Notes: generated from the letters alone by a model not told the origin. A stretch of 64,000 nucleotides of DNA from Roridomyces roridus (GCA_029378245.1 JARKIF010000003.1:2790001-2854000), one strand, 5' to 3'. Shown: positions 11,205-21,965, counted from the first letter of the stretch. Translations and numbers: made by a program.

Positions 11205-14200
11205 ATGATGATGTCCCTTCCACCGGAAATCACAGCCTTTAATCTGAATATATATGGTGGGCCCACCTTTGATTGGATTTCATTGAAAGGACTTCATCTT
11301 TTATTCTCAGGAGGCAGCGGAGGTGAGGGTGGCGAGGGTGGCGAATCTGGGGGTACTGGCGGTACTGGGGAAGGCCCCACTGTAAATTTGTATGTCTCTT
11401 TCTGCTGCAGGCGCTTGTCTGTTGACACATCTTTTTTAATTGCAGGATCCACTCAGGTGCAGGGTAAGTTGAAATACATCTATCATTGTGTTGCAAGCTG
11501 ATTTCCCAAAAAAGATTGGAAGAGACACTGTCAAAGTGGATAGGAGGCCCCCCGGATACCCAGGACCGACAGTATCAGCTGCAAGAGCTTCGTCATGAAG
11601 CCACAGGGTCCTGGCTCCTTCAAAATGATCAAGTCCTCAGTTGGAAAAAGACCGCTGGCAGTTTATGGATCAAGGGTGTTTGTAAGCTCCCAGATTACTG
11701 GACCCCATCTGTATCTTGCTTAATAAATTTCAGCTGGCACCGGGAAAAGTGTTTTAAGGTAATTTTGCCAGGAAAAATCCCCAAGTCTCTACTAATATCA
11801 ACAGTTCGACAATCATTGAGGATCTTGTCAATACCACAAACACAGTGGCATATTTTTTCTTTGACTTCAGGAATGACAGGAAGAGCCTGGATATCATGTT
11901 GCGCTCCATTGTCTGGCAGCTATCTGCCAAGTCACCCACTCCCCACAGGTTTCTTTCAGAGCTTCACAAGACATTGGGAAATGGAACAGTGCAACCAAAG
12001 CTACAGCATCTTCAGGAGATACTTGATAGCTTAATTTCAGGCCAACAACAGACTTACATTGTGCTGGATGGGCTGGATGAATGCTGGAAACAGGATTGGC
12101 CCAATCTTGTTGCCTTTATCAATAGGCTTTCCAGCACTCACACAAAAAGGTTGCATCTACTGGTCACAAGTCAGCCTCTCCAAGGATTTCAAGCAGGGTT
12201 CACTAACATTCCTGCCATTCACTTGAACTCATCCATTGTGGACCATGATATCAAATCTTTTGTGGGCAGCAAGATGTTGACAATGGCCAGTGAGGCAGAA
12301 CATGCAAATGTGATCACAGAGCAGATTGTGAGACAGAGCAATGGAATGTGAGTCATGTTCACGATGCATTTCAAGTCCAAAAAGTTAAGGTCATATCTAG
12401 GTTCCGTTTAGCTGCTTGTTTGGTTGTTGAATTGAGCCATTGCCCCTGGGAAGATGAGTGGGATGATGTGCTTGCAATTCTTCCTGCAGATCTATTTGGC
12501 ATTTATAGCCATTTCATCAACCGCGCAAGGAGCGAGCCAAAACTACCTGCAGTTTTTATTCAGGCAATCCTGCAGTGGCTTATATTTTCAGCCAGGGAAC
12601 TTTCCACCAATGAACTAGCAGATGCAATTGCTTTCCGTCTTGATCTCCCCACTTTTGATCTTTTGGACCCGGCAACATCAATCTATCACCCCCACCGTCG
12701 GATGGGCAACTCAAAGCTCTTTGAGCTGCTGGATGGTCTGGTCATATTTAACGACCATGGAAAAAATGAACCAACAATCACCTTTGCCCATTCATCTGTG
12801 CGGGACTACATACTCTCTGCGCAGTTCCATCAGCAGCATGGATCTGTTTTCAATCTAGCACAGAATATATCCCAGAGATTTATTACACAAACTTGTGTGC
12901 GGCATCTTCTTCTTTACTCCGAAAAAGATCATGTTATCACCAGGGAAACACCAAAAGTTCATCCACTCGCATTATATGCAGCTCAATATTGGTACTACCA
13001 CTGGAAGCATTGTGATAACTCAGACCAGGATCAATTATTTCCCTCAATAATGGAACTGCTAGAGGACACAAGCAGCCAGTATTCAGCCATGGGTTGCCTG
13101 CAGGCATCAAGCAAATCTCAAGTCATGTTGGATGAGCTGGTTGAACCAGCTATTTGCATGTGTGCAAGAATAGGGTTCACCAGAGCAGTGTCAGCTTTGC
13201 TGATTGAGAGGGCAGTAGCAATTGATGCTGTTCAAAAGGATGGCTACACTGCGCTGCATCTTGCCTCTTACAAGGGTCATATTGAGATTGTCACAAGGCT
13301 CATTGAGTCTGGGGCATCTGTCCATAGTGTAGAGGAAGATGGCTTGACTGCACTTCATCTTGCCTCTCGCCAGGGCCATCTTGATATTGTCAAGTTCCTT
13401 CTCAAGCACAATGCCTTCATTGATGCTGTTGATCCGTTCAATGCGACCGCACTTCACCTTGCCTTTGTCCATGGCCATATTGACATTGCCAGGTTGCTCA
13501 TTGAACATGGAGCATCAATTCAAGCTGTTGAGGACTTTTATGGCTCCACACCACTGCATCTTGCAGTCCGCAATAATCAACTAGATGGTGTGAAGCTGCT
13601 CATTGAACATGGTGTAAAAATTGATGCTGTTGAGAATGATGGAGCCAATGCACTGCATCTCGCTTTGCAGAAACGCCACATCAATATTGCTACTCTCCTT
13701 ATTGAGCAAGGAATGCCTGTTGATACCATTCAAAATGATGGCTGGACTGCACTACATTTCGCCTCAATGAGAGGTTATCTTGATGTTACAAACTTGCTCC
13801 TGGAACGCGGGGCGTTAGTTGATGCCATTGAGAAAGATGGTTACACTGCATTACATATTGCTTCTTACAATGGCCACATTCATGTTGCCAAGATGCTCAT
13901 TCAATACGGGGCATCTCTCAAGGTTTCTCAGAATGATGGCTTGACTGCATTATATCTTGCACTGTGCAAGAGCCATCTTGATGTTGCAAAGCTCCTAATT
14001 GAATATGGAGCATCAGTTCATGCAGTTGGAAACCAAAGCTTGGATGCACTGCATCTTGCCTCATCTAGAGGTGACCTTCAAGTTGCGAAGCTACTTATTG
14101 GACTTGGTGCATCATTACAAACTGTTGACAGCAATGGTGGGACTGCACTTCATCTTGCCGCTGGGAACCAGGAGGTTGAAATTGTTGAGCTGCTGGTTCA

Positions 14201-15038
14201 ACACAAGGCATCCATTGATGCTGTTGACAGCAATGGCTTGACCCCACTGTATGTTGCGACTCACTATGGTCACTTCGATGTTGTCAAGGTGCTCCTTGAG
14301 TATGGAGCATCTGTGGACACTATTGGGACTGACAGTTGGAATTTATTGCATCTTGCCTCAAGCTGCGGATACCTGGATATAGCAAGGCTCTTTATTGGAC
14401 ATGGAGTATTGAAGGATGCTATTGAAGAAAATGGTTGGACAGCCCTGCATCTTGCCTCATACAATGGCCACACTGATGTGGCAAAGCTGCTGATTGAGCT
14501 TGGTGCATCCATTGATGCCACTGAAAATGATGGCGGAACTCCACTACATGCAGCCTCAAGCAGTGGCCACCTTGATATAACTGAACTGCTCATTCAGAGA
14601 GGTGCAAAGATAAATGTTGCTGCAAAGGATGGCTCGACTGCACTGCATCTTGCTTCACAGTATGGCCAAGCCACCATTGCCAAGTTTCTCATAGACCATG
14701 GGGCATCTGTTGATGCTGTTGAAGATACTGGTGCCTCTATGTTGCATGTTGCCTCAGGCAATGGCCATCTTGCCATTGTTCAGTTGCTTATTGAACATGG
14801 GGCATGTATTAATGCTATTGACAATAATGGGCATACTGTGCTGCATATCGCAATGAGCAAGGGCTATCTCAAAATTGCAAAGTTACTTATGAATTATGGG
14901 GCATCTTGGGAGCTTATTGACATGCAGCCCTGGATTGTGTTTCTCATTGCAGTGAAGTACGGTTATGTTGACGTGGACTTGATGGAAGTAGAAAGTGATG
15001 ACTCTGAATCATTTACAACGGCACAGGAGTCAATTTAG
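11205..15038 (+). CDS. NLR (STAND) protein: Gly-rich N-terminus, NACHT, ankyrin repeats
   Basis: Exon 1 (11205-11256) and exon 2 (11311-11389) join as NLNIYGGSGGEGGEGGESGG, then TGGTGEGPTVN. Later exons give LSKWIGGPPDTQDRQ, GSWLLQND and SLWIKGVSGTGKSVLSSTII, where GTGKS is the Walker A. AYFFFDFR, IVWQLSAKS, TYIVLDGLDECW (Walker B) and HLLVTSQP (sensor 1) follow. A short intron (about 12349-12403) joins QSNGM to FRLAACLV. A winged-helix-like region follows with HSSVRDYIL. From about 13216 to 14905 there are about 17 full 33-residue ankyrin repeats (DGxTALHLASxxGHxDVAKLLIExGASVDA), with degenerate caps. Fungal NLRs of this build act in non-self recognition and programmed cell death. The effector module is not a known HeLo/HET domain. 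Exons between 11390 and 11520 are uncertain. Confidence 0.85.
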
Positions 15039-15071
15039 TGCTTACGTTGATACTGATTGTTACAAAAATTA

Positions 15072-15220
15072 GGCTCCTTTCGGATAACGTTACTTTCTCA
15101 CACTTTGGAGCATTTCACCGTCAAACAGAAAATGATGGTTACTTTGCATCACCGAAAATGGCAGCGGAAGTAACGAAAAGTCGCTAAAGTAACCGGAAGT
15201 AACGCGATCCGAATGGAGCC
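15072..15220. mobile_element. MITE, PIF/Harbinger-like, TTA target duplication
   Basis: The ends are imperfect inverted repeats: left GGCTCCTTTCGGATAACGTT, and the reverse complement of the right end GGCTCCATTCGGATCGCGTT, both followed by ACTT. TTA flanks both sides (15069-15071 and 15221-15223), the 3-bp TWA target duplication typical of PIF/Harbinger. The 149-bp body has no ORF and contains several GTAAC-type subrepeats. It lies 33 bp past the NLR stop codon, so it may supply part of that gene's 3' UTR. Confidence 0.82.
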
Positions 15221-15366
15221 TTATGCTTCTATGTATGTACTGGTAGACGAATTGGGTTCAGTGAAATTTAATTCTCTACTGGACTTTGTTGTTGCTACTA
15301 CTAGGGAATCGAAACAAGTTGTTTTCAATATCACTTCACACTACTTTTTTTTTTGGTACACCAAGA

Positions 15367-17160
15367 CTACCAATCCAACCCCGCAATAATCGCTCGAACC
15401 CGGCCCAGCGAAGATTCTGGATAAGAAGCCAACGCCTCATTGAAAACCTCCAAAGTCTCCTTGATGCGACGCCGGGCACCAATGTCATCCAACCACCCAT
15501 ATTGGATCAAGGACCCCGAGGCTTCAGCGTACTTGTCAAAGATCCCACCAGCTAAAATGGCATCCATCACCAACAGGTTGTCCAACGTACAAATTTCCAC
15601 TGGGTTCTGGCATAGACGCGTGATAGCGGCTGCCAGTCGAATCTGGTGTACGTTGTGGACTTGGCCGGCACGAGGAGGGTTAATTTTACCCATCCGTTGC
15701 AGGGTTTCGATCATCTTGTACGGAGGAGAACCATTCGGACTCGCATGTATGTCCTCGAGGAAATCCGCCAATGAGCTAATCCTCGATTCCGTCACAAGGT
15801 CTTCAAAATGCTGGATACCGATGTCGGTGTCTGCTAGTCGTTCAATCAACTCGAGAGACCCATTCCGCGTTTCCGTCGTGAGCAATGTGCGCTGTAATGC
15901 AGACAGTCCGTCGGGAAGGACGTATTGACACGTCCGCAGAACCAGATCTTTCAGCATTGCATGGACGGAGCACACTAATGGCGAGGTTCCTTGACTTTCA
16001 ATTATGTTGATGACAGAAGATAGTGCCGATTCCAGATGCGAGTGAAGTTGTTCTGAGAGGAACGCCACGCGCCACAGCGAACGCAGCACATCGGAGCGCG
16101 CGGCGGAACCAGACACGGCGAGTGTCACAGGATATGCTTTCCACATATGCTCCGCAAACCGCGTGCCCAGGAGATTCTTCAATGCTTCATCCGACTGTCG
16201 ATTGTCGAAATAATAGATGATGCTGTTGGGAATGGGCCTCGGAACGATTGATTGGCTGGGTGGAGTCCAATACGAAGACAATTCCTGAACGATCGTATCG
16301 ACCCACGCCGTGGGAGACTCGGGTGTCGCCAAATCCCCCGAAGACACGGCGGTCTCCAAAGCAAGTTCAAGGTCCGCTTCCCAAGCGGAGAATGACGCAG
16401 CGGAGTTGAGCAGCAGAATCGCCTGTGTGTCGCGCCATCGGTATGACGGCAATTTCAACCAACCCAGGTTTCTGAGGAATCGGAATAGCAGTCTGTGCGG
16501 CACGTTGAGGGACAAATCCTCCAAGATGTCGACAAGGGACGCAGGGTCGCCTGTTCCCCACAAACCATCATTACTGAGTATCGGAAGGCCCATAATCCAC
16601 CAAGATTGAATGTGCAACATGATGGGTTGTACATCCAGGGTCCCAGCACGGCTTTGGAGATGCGTGATCTCCTGGAGTAGTTTGGGAACTTGGCTCTTTG
16701 CCGATAGATACACAGACCATTGCGCCATCGCTGCGATGGACACGCGATAATGCTCCCACTCGAAATCAAACGGATTCGGGGAGTAGGACCGATATTGCGG
16801 AAACTCCGAAAGAATATGCTGGTCCGACGGCGAGACCGGGAGACTCCCTATCGCCCATAGAGCCTTGTAATAAATGATTCGCCGACGTCTGATAGCGTCG
16901 GTCGACAAAACCCCCGTATCGCAGCTGCGAAGCAGATCTTGAAGCCGCGACAGCAGCTGCGCGTTGGGGTCTCGGAGGAGATTCTGCACGTGGTTGCGGT
17001 ATCCGCGACGCGGAGATGTGGGTCCCCACAACACGTCGGGTATTGCCTCGATAAAAGGCTCGAGCTCCGTCTCGTCAGCCAACGATCGGACGGTCCAGGC
17101 CAGAGCCTGATAATCTCGAGCAATCCGTTGGGGAGAGCGCTGCGTCGCTTCGTACGCCAT
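15367..17160 (-). CDS. C-terminal half of a DUF6535-type protein (left arm copy)
   Basis: An open 597-residue frame begins MAYEATQRSPQRIARDYQAL and continues AWTVRSLADETELEPFIEAI and PDVLWGP, the conserved block that follows the membrane domain in this family. RSCDTG, RRRRIIYYKALWAIGS and a long helical C-terminus ending RVRAIIAGLDW also match the copies at 27.0-29.6 kb and 53.6-57.3 kb. The membrane domain itself is on a separate frame at 17769-18707, about 0.6 kb upstream on the same strand. The two parts may be joined by an intron of unusual length, be two genes after an insertion, or be a broken gene. Function is unknown. It is less similar to the right-arm copy than the neighbouring F-box and DUF4419 genes are to theirs. 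Confidence 0.7.
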   Translation of the reverse strand: MAYEATQRSPQRIARDYQALAWTVRSLADETELEPFIEAIPDVLWGPTSPRRGYRNHVQNLLRDPNAQLLSRLQDLLRSCDTGVLSTDAIRRRRIIYYKALWAIGSLPVSPSDQHILSEFPQYRSYSPNPFDFEWEHYRVSIAAMAQWSVYLSAKSQVPKLLQEITHLQSRAGTLDVQPIMLHIQSWWIMGLPILSNDGLWGTGDPASLVDILEDLSLNVPHRLLFRFLRNLGWLKLPSYRWRDTQAILLLNSAASFSAWEADLELALETAVSSGDLATPESPTAWVDTIVQELSSYWTPPSQSIVPRPIPNSIIYYFDNRQSDEALKNLLGTRFAEHMWKAYPVTLAVSGSAARSDVLRSLWRVAFLSEQLHSHLESALSSVINIIESQGTSPLVCSVHAMLKDLVLRTCQYVLPDGLSALQRTLLTTETRNGSLELIERLADTDIGIQHFEDLVTESRISSLADFLEDIHASPNGSPPYKMIETLQRMGKINPPRAGQVHNVHQIRLAAAITRLCQNPVEICTLDNLLVMDAILAGGIFDKYAEASGSLIQYGWLDDIGARRRIKETLEVFNEALASYPESSLGRVRAIIAGLDW

Positions 17161-17173
17161 GACTGCCGTTATT

Positions 17174-17200
17174 ACGATTCCTAACCTGTTTAGGAATCGT
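17174..17200. repeat. Perfect 11-bp hairpin upstream of the DUF6535 C-terminal frame
   Basis: ACGATTCCTAA and its exact reverse complement TTAGGAATCGT are separated by 5 nt, followed by a T-rich tract. It lies 14 bp outside the Met at 17160, in the stretch that separates the two halves of this DUF6535 locus. It could mark the edge of an inserted sequence. Confidence 0.55.
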
Positions 17201-17768
17201 TCTTTTTATCCCCCCTTTGCCATCAGAATACGACCCCACATGACCTCGCCGCCGGCTGATTGTCGGAATTTCCAGATCTAACCGTCATAAACCGGCTCTC
17301 AAGCCGCTTTCGGATCTGCGGATGCCGCCCAGGCACTTTTGAACTCAATTGATTAGGGAGAGACTCCGACAGCTACTTACTGTCTGCGGCATTGTCGGGA
17401 AGTACCGTGAGCCAATCGACTCAGTCGTGTCTTGCGGCACTGCCGGCCTGTTTCTGATCCGACTGATCCCAGTGCCATGGTTGGTTGCCGTCACTGTGCC
17501 GCTGTCATCTGCCTGGGTTTAGACTGGATTATGCTTGACCATGGTTGCCGGTATCACTTCGGCTTGTCTCGGCATCCTTGTGGGTGTGACCATGGCCCAC
17601 TGGCATCCAAAAAAGAAGGGTGATTTGGTTGCCACTCTGCGGACATATACAACGTACTTACATATGTAGCCTAGTGTACTGTAAATCTGGCCGGGAGCTG
17701 AGTACAATGATTGATCTCAATTGAAGACTCAAAGCTGGAATCGTACCTGCCATGCGCGAGCAATGGCC

Positions 17769-18707
17769 TCAAAGCCAGGTAGTTCGTTTTGGAACGAAGG
17801 AAGAAGTCGATGGATGCCGAAAGTGATGCCAGAATGCCCGTATGGCGCGTGAAAAACGCCAAAATGTAGCGGAGAGCGGTGTGCGGTACGGGCAGTCGAA
17901 ATAGCGCAAGGGTAGTAGAGTCAGGACTGAGTATATCGATGTGATAATGGCCAGGATGGCACCTGCCACGACCGCCATCGGGATGTTGATGGGTACGAGG
18001 AATGCGACAAGCCCTGCGAAGAAGAAGAGCAGGGATGCATGCAGGAGAAGCGGGATGATGTCCACGACTGTGTGCATGCTGAATCGCTTGAGGCCATAGT
18101 ATAGGTACGAGAAAATACGGGCGCGCGTGGCTGGCGCGGAGCGCATGTCTGCCTTGTGAAGGAAGTCGCGAGCCCATTGCTCGACGAGGGTGGCAACGAG
18201 GGCGCAAGACAGACTGAGCCCTAGACTGACAAACCAGAAGGAGTTGCAGACAAGGGAGGCCGTTGGCGGTGCGAAAGCTGGCGTACGTTGCGGCAGCAGA
18301 AATGTGCTCCCATTCGCAGCCGCGGCAAGCTGCTGCGAGATCTGAGCCAGCAGCTGGACTGTAGTGTCTCCCGAATCTGGAAGAAGCGTCGGATAGCTCT
18401 CGATAATGAAGGCCGTCAGACTCGCAGAGAAGAGACCCGCCTTCGGGATTGTTAGAGGCTTCGGTGTGCAGGGAGACGACGGTCACCTACGAAGATGAGC
18501 ATGCCCTCCATGTCACTCTTCCAACTCTCCACCAAGGCTTTATCGTATTTCTCTGCCTCGGAGACGTAGACAGCCCAAAGCTTTGTCGCCGCTGCTTCTT
18601 CACTGGAGCCTTCGTCTGTTCGTGGATCTACATCGACGTCGTTCAATCATGGCCCTACACGCAACAAAGGGCTCACCTTGAGCCTTTTCTGTGTGCGAGT
18701 CCGTCAT
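17769..18707 (-). CDS. N-terminal membrane domain of a DUF6535-type protein (left arm copy)
   Basis: Exon 1 starts at 18707 (MTDSHTEKAQ), then DPRTDEGSSEEAAATKLWAV and YVSEAEKYDKALVESWKSDM lead to an intron. The next exon reads AGLFSASLTAFIIESYPTLL, then LLAQISQQLAAAANGS and LVCNSFWFVSLGLSLSCALV with ATLVEQWARDFLHKADMRSA. Two further hydrophobic spans follow (IIPLLLHASLLFFFAGLVAF and LVPINIPMAVVAGAILAIIT). That is four predicted membrane segments, the DUF6535 layout. The frame ends at a stop after VPKRTTWL near 17769, before the block present at 17160. Splicing from a GTACGA donor near 17714 is possible but would need a frame change. Confidence 0.72.
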
Positions 18708-18939
18708 GATGGTGGTAACGAACAAGAAGCATCAAACAAGCGCCATGATGCGTCGCGGGAGTGATTGAGTTGATTGCGGGAACCGAAGGATGCCTGAACT
18801 TGGTGACGCCCACCGTCTTCTCTCTCAAATCAACCAGCACCGAACATCCGTTCTCTCAACACACAGACGGAATTTCGAGGCATTGAAAGTAAATCAACTC
18901 TACCCAAGCTAAAAGCGGCTCCCAAGCATCCCTCAATCC

Positions 18940-20502
18940 TCACCGGCCCTCCCAGAAATCCTCAAACCCCTCCCGCAAGTCTTCGTCCTCAACTGGTTCC
19001 CGGCACGTTAGCGCGTCAATCAAATATCCCAAAGGTGGACTCACTATCTTCATAGTTCTGTTCCTGCAGCACCTCCTCTCTATCCAGCAACTGGCGCCAC
19101 CTAAACATAAAATCATACCCATCGAACCAGAGCGTCCTCGGCGCCGGACATCTCTCCCTAAGCTTGTCCCGCATTACGAAAAAGTCGGGTATCATCTCCG
19201 GTAAGACGACTAACGTATCCTCATCCTCATCTGACTCGAATTCAAATTCCCATGAAATGGCGAGCCGCTGGAGAGTCGGCGGGAGCCCCGGTGTATCTTC
19301 CAAATCGGCGAAGAAGTCCGTCGCCTGAGAGATCTTCTTGTGAGACGTCCACAGAGGAAAAAAAAATCCACTCGACGCACCCGACGGTTGAAATCCGAAT
19401 ATTCTCCATCTTCGATCTCAGCCAATACACTCACGCGGAGTTCGATCAGCGCAGGTAAGCACCTGCAGATCGTGCTGAGATTGTACCGGTCCAGGTCGTG
19501 GACGGTCGTATGCAGAGTCGTGATATGCCCATATTCCCCGCGGAGCTGGAAAGTCAACTCCTCAGGACTACCAACGTCGATGACGAGGCGCGTGAGAGTG
19601 GGCTTGGGGAGGAAGAGGTGCAGAGGCGTGGAGGCTCCACGGTATTCCTTCAATAAGGGCAATACACCAACAGCGCGGATGGCTGGCTGCTCGCTGGGCT
19701 CGTACTCGATTTGTCCCCAGCCACCAAGCTGGAGCGCGCAGACCGCCGGGAATTTAGACAAAACAACGAGGTTCTGAGTCATGGTGGAGAAGTTCATGGC
19801 GAGGCGTAGTTTATCGACGTTGAGAAACGTCGCACCGCGAGCTAGCGTGTTGCTCACGGCACTGACGCTCCCTGTCGCTTCCAACTCGCGCAGATGCCCG
19901 CGATGAACGATGGTGAGCCAGAAATTCCTGTCATCGTTGGCCACGACGCTGTTGCGGTAAACGAGCTTCGTCGTGCGCAATTCCAGAATTGTGGTGTCGA
20001 CGGTCTCGTCGGTGACGACTTCGCACCCTTCGATCACGATCTCCGTCAGGAGCGGTATCCGACAGAGGTGGACGAGTCCCACTGGAGTAAACTTGACACG
20101 ACACGCAAAGAGCTTCTTGAGACCGGTGAACCTTCCTAAGGCGTCCATGAACGAGGCCAGGAGAATGTCGGGCGAATCGATGAACTCCGCCTCCCCTAGA
20201 TGCTGTCGCTCCGTGCCGATGGTGCATTCCCGGACAAAGGGGGCAATTTCATCGGACGACCAGAAAGCCAGTCGGTCCAGCCCACTTTGAATGTCGTCGG
20301 AAGCAGGGAGAGCAACGTCTCGCGATGGGGCCTCTCGGCGATAATAGTAGTGAAACACGAGGTGGCTGAAAAGGAGTGCTCGGGATGCGGTGGTGAATTT
20401 TTTGGCAGTGGAATAGACGTTCTTCAGGGAGTCACGAGGTAGGAGCCCGAATATTTCGATCCATAGCTCGTTGGGGACTCGTTCATGAGACGACTCAGAC
20501 AT
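18940..20502 (-). CDS. F-box protein with LRR-like repeats (F-box1, left arm)
   Basis: HERVPNELWIEIFGLLPRDS followed by LKNVYSTAKKF and ALLFSHLVFH is an N-terminal F-box, the SKP1-binding module of SCF ubiquitin ligases. The rest has irregular leucine-rich segments (LTEIVIEGCEVV, TLTRLVIDV, ALIELRVSVL) suited to substrate binding. A first intron is spliced from RR to ATDFFADLEDTPGLPPTLQR. A second ends CCAG and joins NYEDIEDEDLREGFEDFWEG to the last residue R. The start is MSESSHERV at 20502; a Met 5 codons earlier is also in frame. The gene is intact here, whereas its right-arm copy at 51032 is frameshifted. It is divergent from the DUF4419 gene across 152 bp. Confidence 0.85.
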
Positions 20503-20654
20503 GGTGGCAGAAGGCAAGATCTTTGACAGGTGTTGGGATCACGATGTGATCCGAGGTACCGATCTGCTTCTCTCATGGTCTCCATGGTTCCGCTGCTGTA
20601 AGCCGTCTAGTGCAGCCTGAGCATTGGCCTCGCTCCTCTCCCATTGCCATCTGA
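20503..20654. promoter_or_regulatory. Shared 152-bp divergent promoter, F-box1 / DUF4419
   Basis: The two start codons are 152 bp apart and point away from each other. The equivalent interval in the right arm (50869-51031, 163 bp) keeps the same arrangement. No clear TATA box is visible. Shared regulation is inferred from spacing and conservation of the layout only. Confidence 0.6.
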
Positions 20655-21965
20655 ATGCCCGTCTTATTCACGGTAGCCAAACATCCTTCGAACCAGGTGA
20701 CCCCACAAGGGCCTTTCACAGCCGAGGATCTTCTCGCTCGGGCATGTCCCGACCAGTATGCGACCGCCAGCGTTGTCCTGGGGTCCTCCTTCTCCCAGTC
20801 CGATAGTACGCCGCTGAAGGCAGAAAGCTCCGTGAAGAAGCGGCTCTCGAGACTCAACCCGTTCTCCAAGTCTAGGGCCCCGACGTCTACCAACATCTTC
20901 CCAACCCCCAACGGCTTCGTCACCACGATAATCTCGGCGTACAATACACACCACAATCTCGTCATCCGCCCAGACGATGTCTGGATCAATATCCTCACGC
21001 AGTTCAACTTCTACGTCAACGCCAACGCAGAGCTTCTGCGCGCCAACTTTGTCGCGCACGACGGCAAGAAGGAGCTGCGCATTTTTACCCGTGACAAACG
21101 CGAGGCGATGGATTTTGCCGACCTCTCTCGCCAGATGGTCGGTAAACTGGAGGAGAACATCATAGACCCCACCCTCCGCGCGTGGGTCCTCCCCAGCTTC
21201 TCCACGACGATGCTCAAAGATAAAACCGTCGGGGCGATCGTCATGATGTCCGCACTCAAGGCTTACTTCCAGTACGTCTTCGAGTCGAGCATCTGTGGCA
21301 TCCCGCGGGTCACGCTTGCGGGCAAGAAGTCCGACTGGGAGGATATTCTCCAACGGTTGGAGAAGTTGAAAGAGTATGGGATCGAGACGATTGCATGGTA
21401 TCACTTGCTGGTGCCCGTCATCAAGCGCTTCGTTCGGGCATTCGACAACCCGAATTCAGCGGATAATATCGACTTTTGGTCCAAGGTCGCCGATTTCGTC
21501 TCGAACGGCAGCGGGCACAACTATTACGCCGGGTGGATTTCAGCATTTTGTGTATTCGACCCCGAGGGAAAGTGGATTGGTCCGCTTCTCAAGAAGTCGA
21601 TGCCTTTATTCTCTTCTCCTTCATCCCTAGCAAATTCGCTACTTCCTGAATCTACAAACGTCGATCCACCTGAATCCCTCTCGGCGTCAGCCTTTTGGGA
21701 CGCATACGCCGTGCCCTTGCACCCTGGAGACAGCTTGGTTTTGGACGGAACCTGTTTTCACGTGGTCGAAACACTTAACATACCCTTTGGATACGTGCAT
21801 GTCCCCGTCAAGTTGGTCGACCAGGAGGCCGCTGATCCCGAGTGGCCGTGTGTAATGGTTGCGGGTGTGGTTGGCATGGTCGTTTCGTCTTCCGATGACG
21901 GCAAGATGGATACAGTTCAGCCCGCGACGGGGTGGTGGATTTTTAGGAAGCGGGACGAGAAGTAG
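20655..21965 (+). CDS. DUF4419-domain protein (left arm)
   Basis: A single 436-residue frame. Conserved DUF4419 features include NGFVTTIISAYNTHHNLVIR followed by PDDVWINILTQFNFYVNANA, then LRANFVAHDGKKEL, TLRAWVLPSFSTTMLKDKTV, and ICGIPRVTLAGKKSDWEDIL. YYAGWISAFCVFDPEGKW and VHVPVKLVD close the domain. The function of this eukaryotic family is unknown. The N-terminus is polar with a basic Ser-rich stretch. The protein matches its right-arm copy at 49519-50868 almost throughout, apart from a short Gln/Pro insertion in that copy. It is single-exon, unlike the neighbouring F-box genes. Confidence 0.88.
   Translation: MPVLFTVAKHPSNQVTPQGPFTAEDLLARACPDQYATASVVLGSSFSQSDSTPLKAESSVKKRLSRLNPFSKSRAPTSTNIFPTPNGFVTTIISAYNTHHNLVIRPDDVWINILTQFNFYVNANAELLRANFVAHDGKKELRIFTRDKREAMDFADLSRQMVGKLEENIIDPTLRAWVLPSFSTTMLKDKTVGAIVMMSALKAYFQYVFESSICGIPRVTLAGKKSDWEDILQRLEKLKEYGIETIAWYHLLVPVIKRFVRAFDNPNSADNIDFWSKVADFVSNGSGHNYYAGWISAFCVFDPEGKWIGPLLKKSMPLFSSPSSLANSLLPESTNVDPPESLSASAFWDAYAVPLHPGDSLVLDGTCFHVVETLNIPFGYVHVPVKLVDQEAADPEWPCVMVAGVVGMVVSSSDDGKMDTVQPATGWWIFRKRDEK

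Noticed and set aside
17671..18486. 271-codon minus frame overlapping the DUF6535 membrane domain
   Set aside because: It is an alternative frame of a region whose membrane-domain frame is clearly conserved between copies.
20664..21404. 246-codon minus frame opposite DUF4419
   Set aside because: It is antisense to a conserved frame, and the same shadow appears in the other copy, as expected for a shadow.
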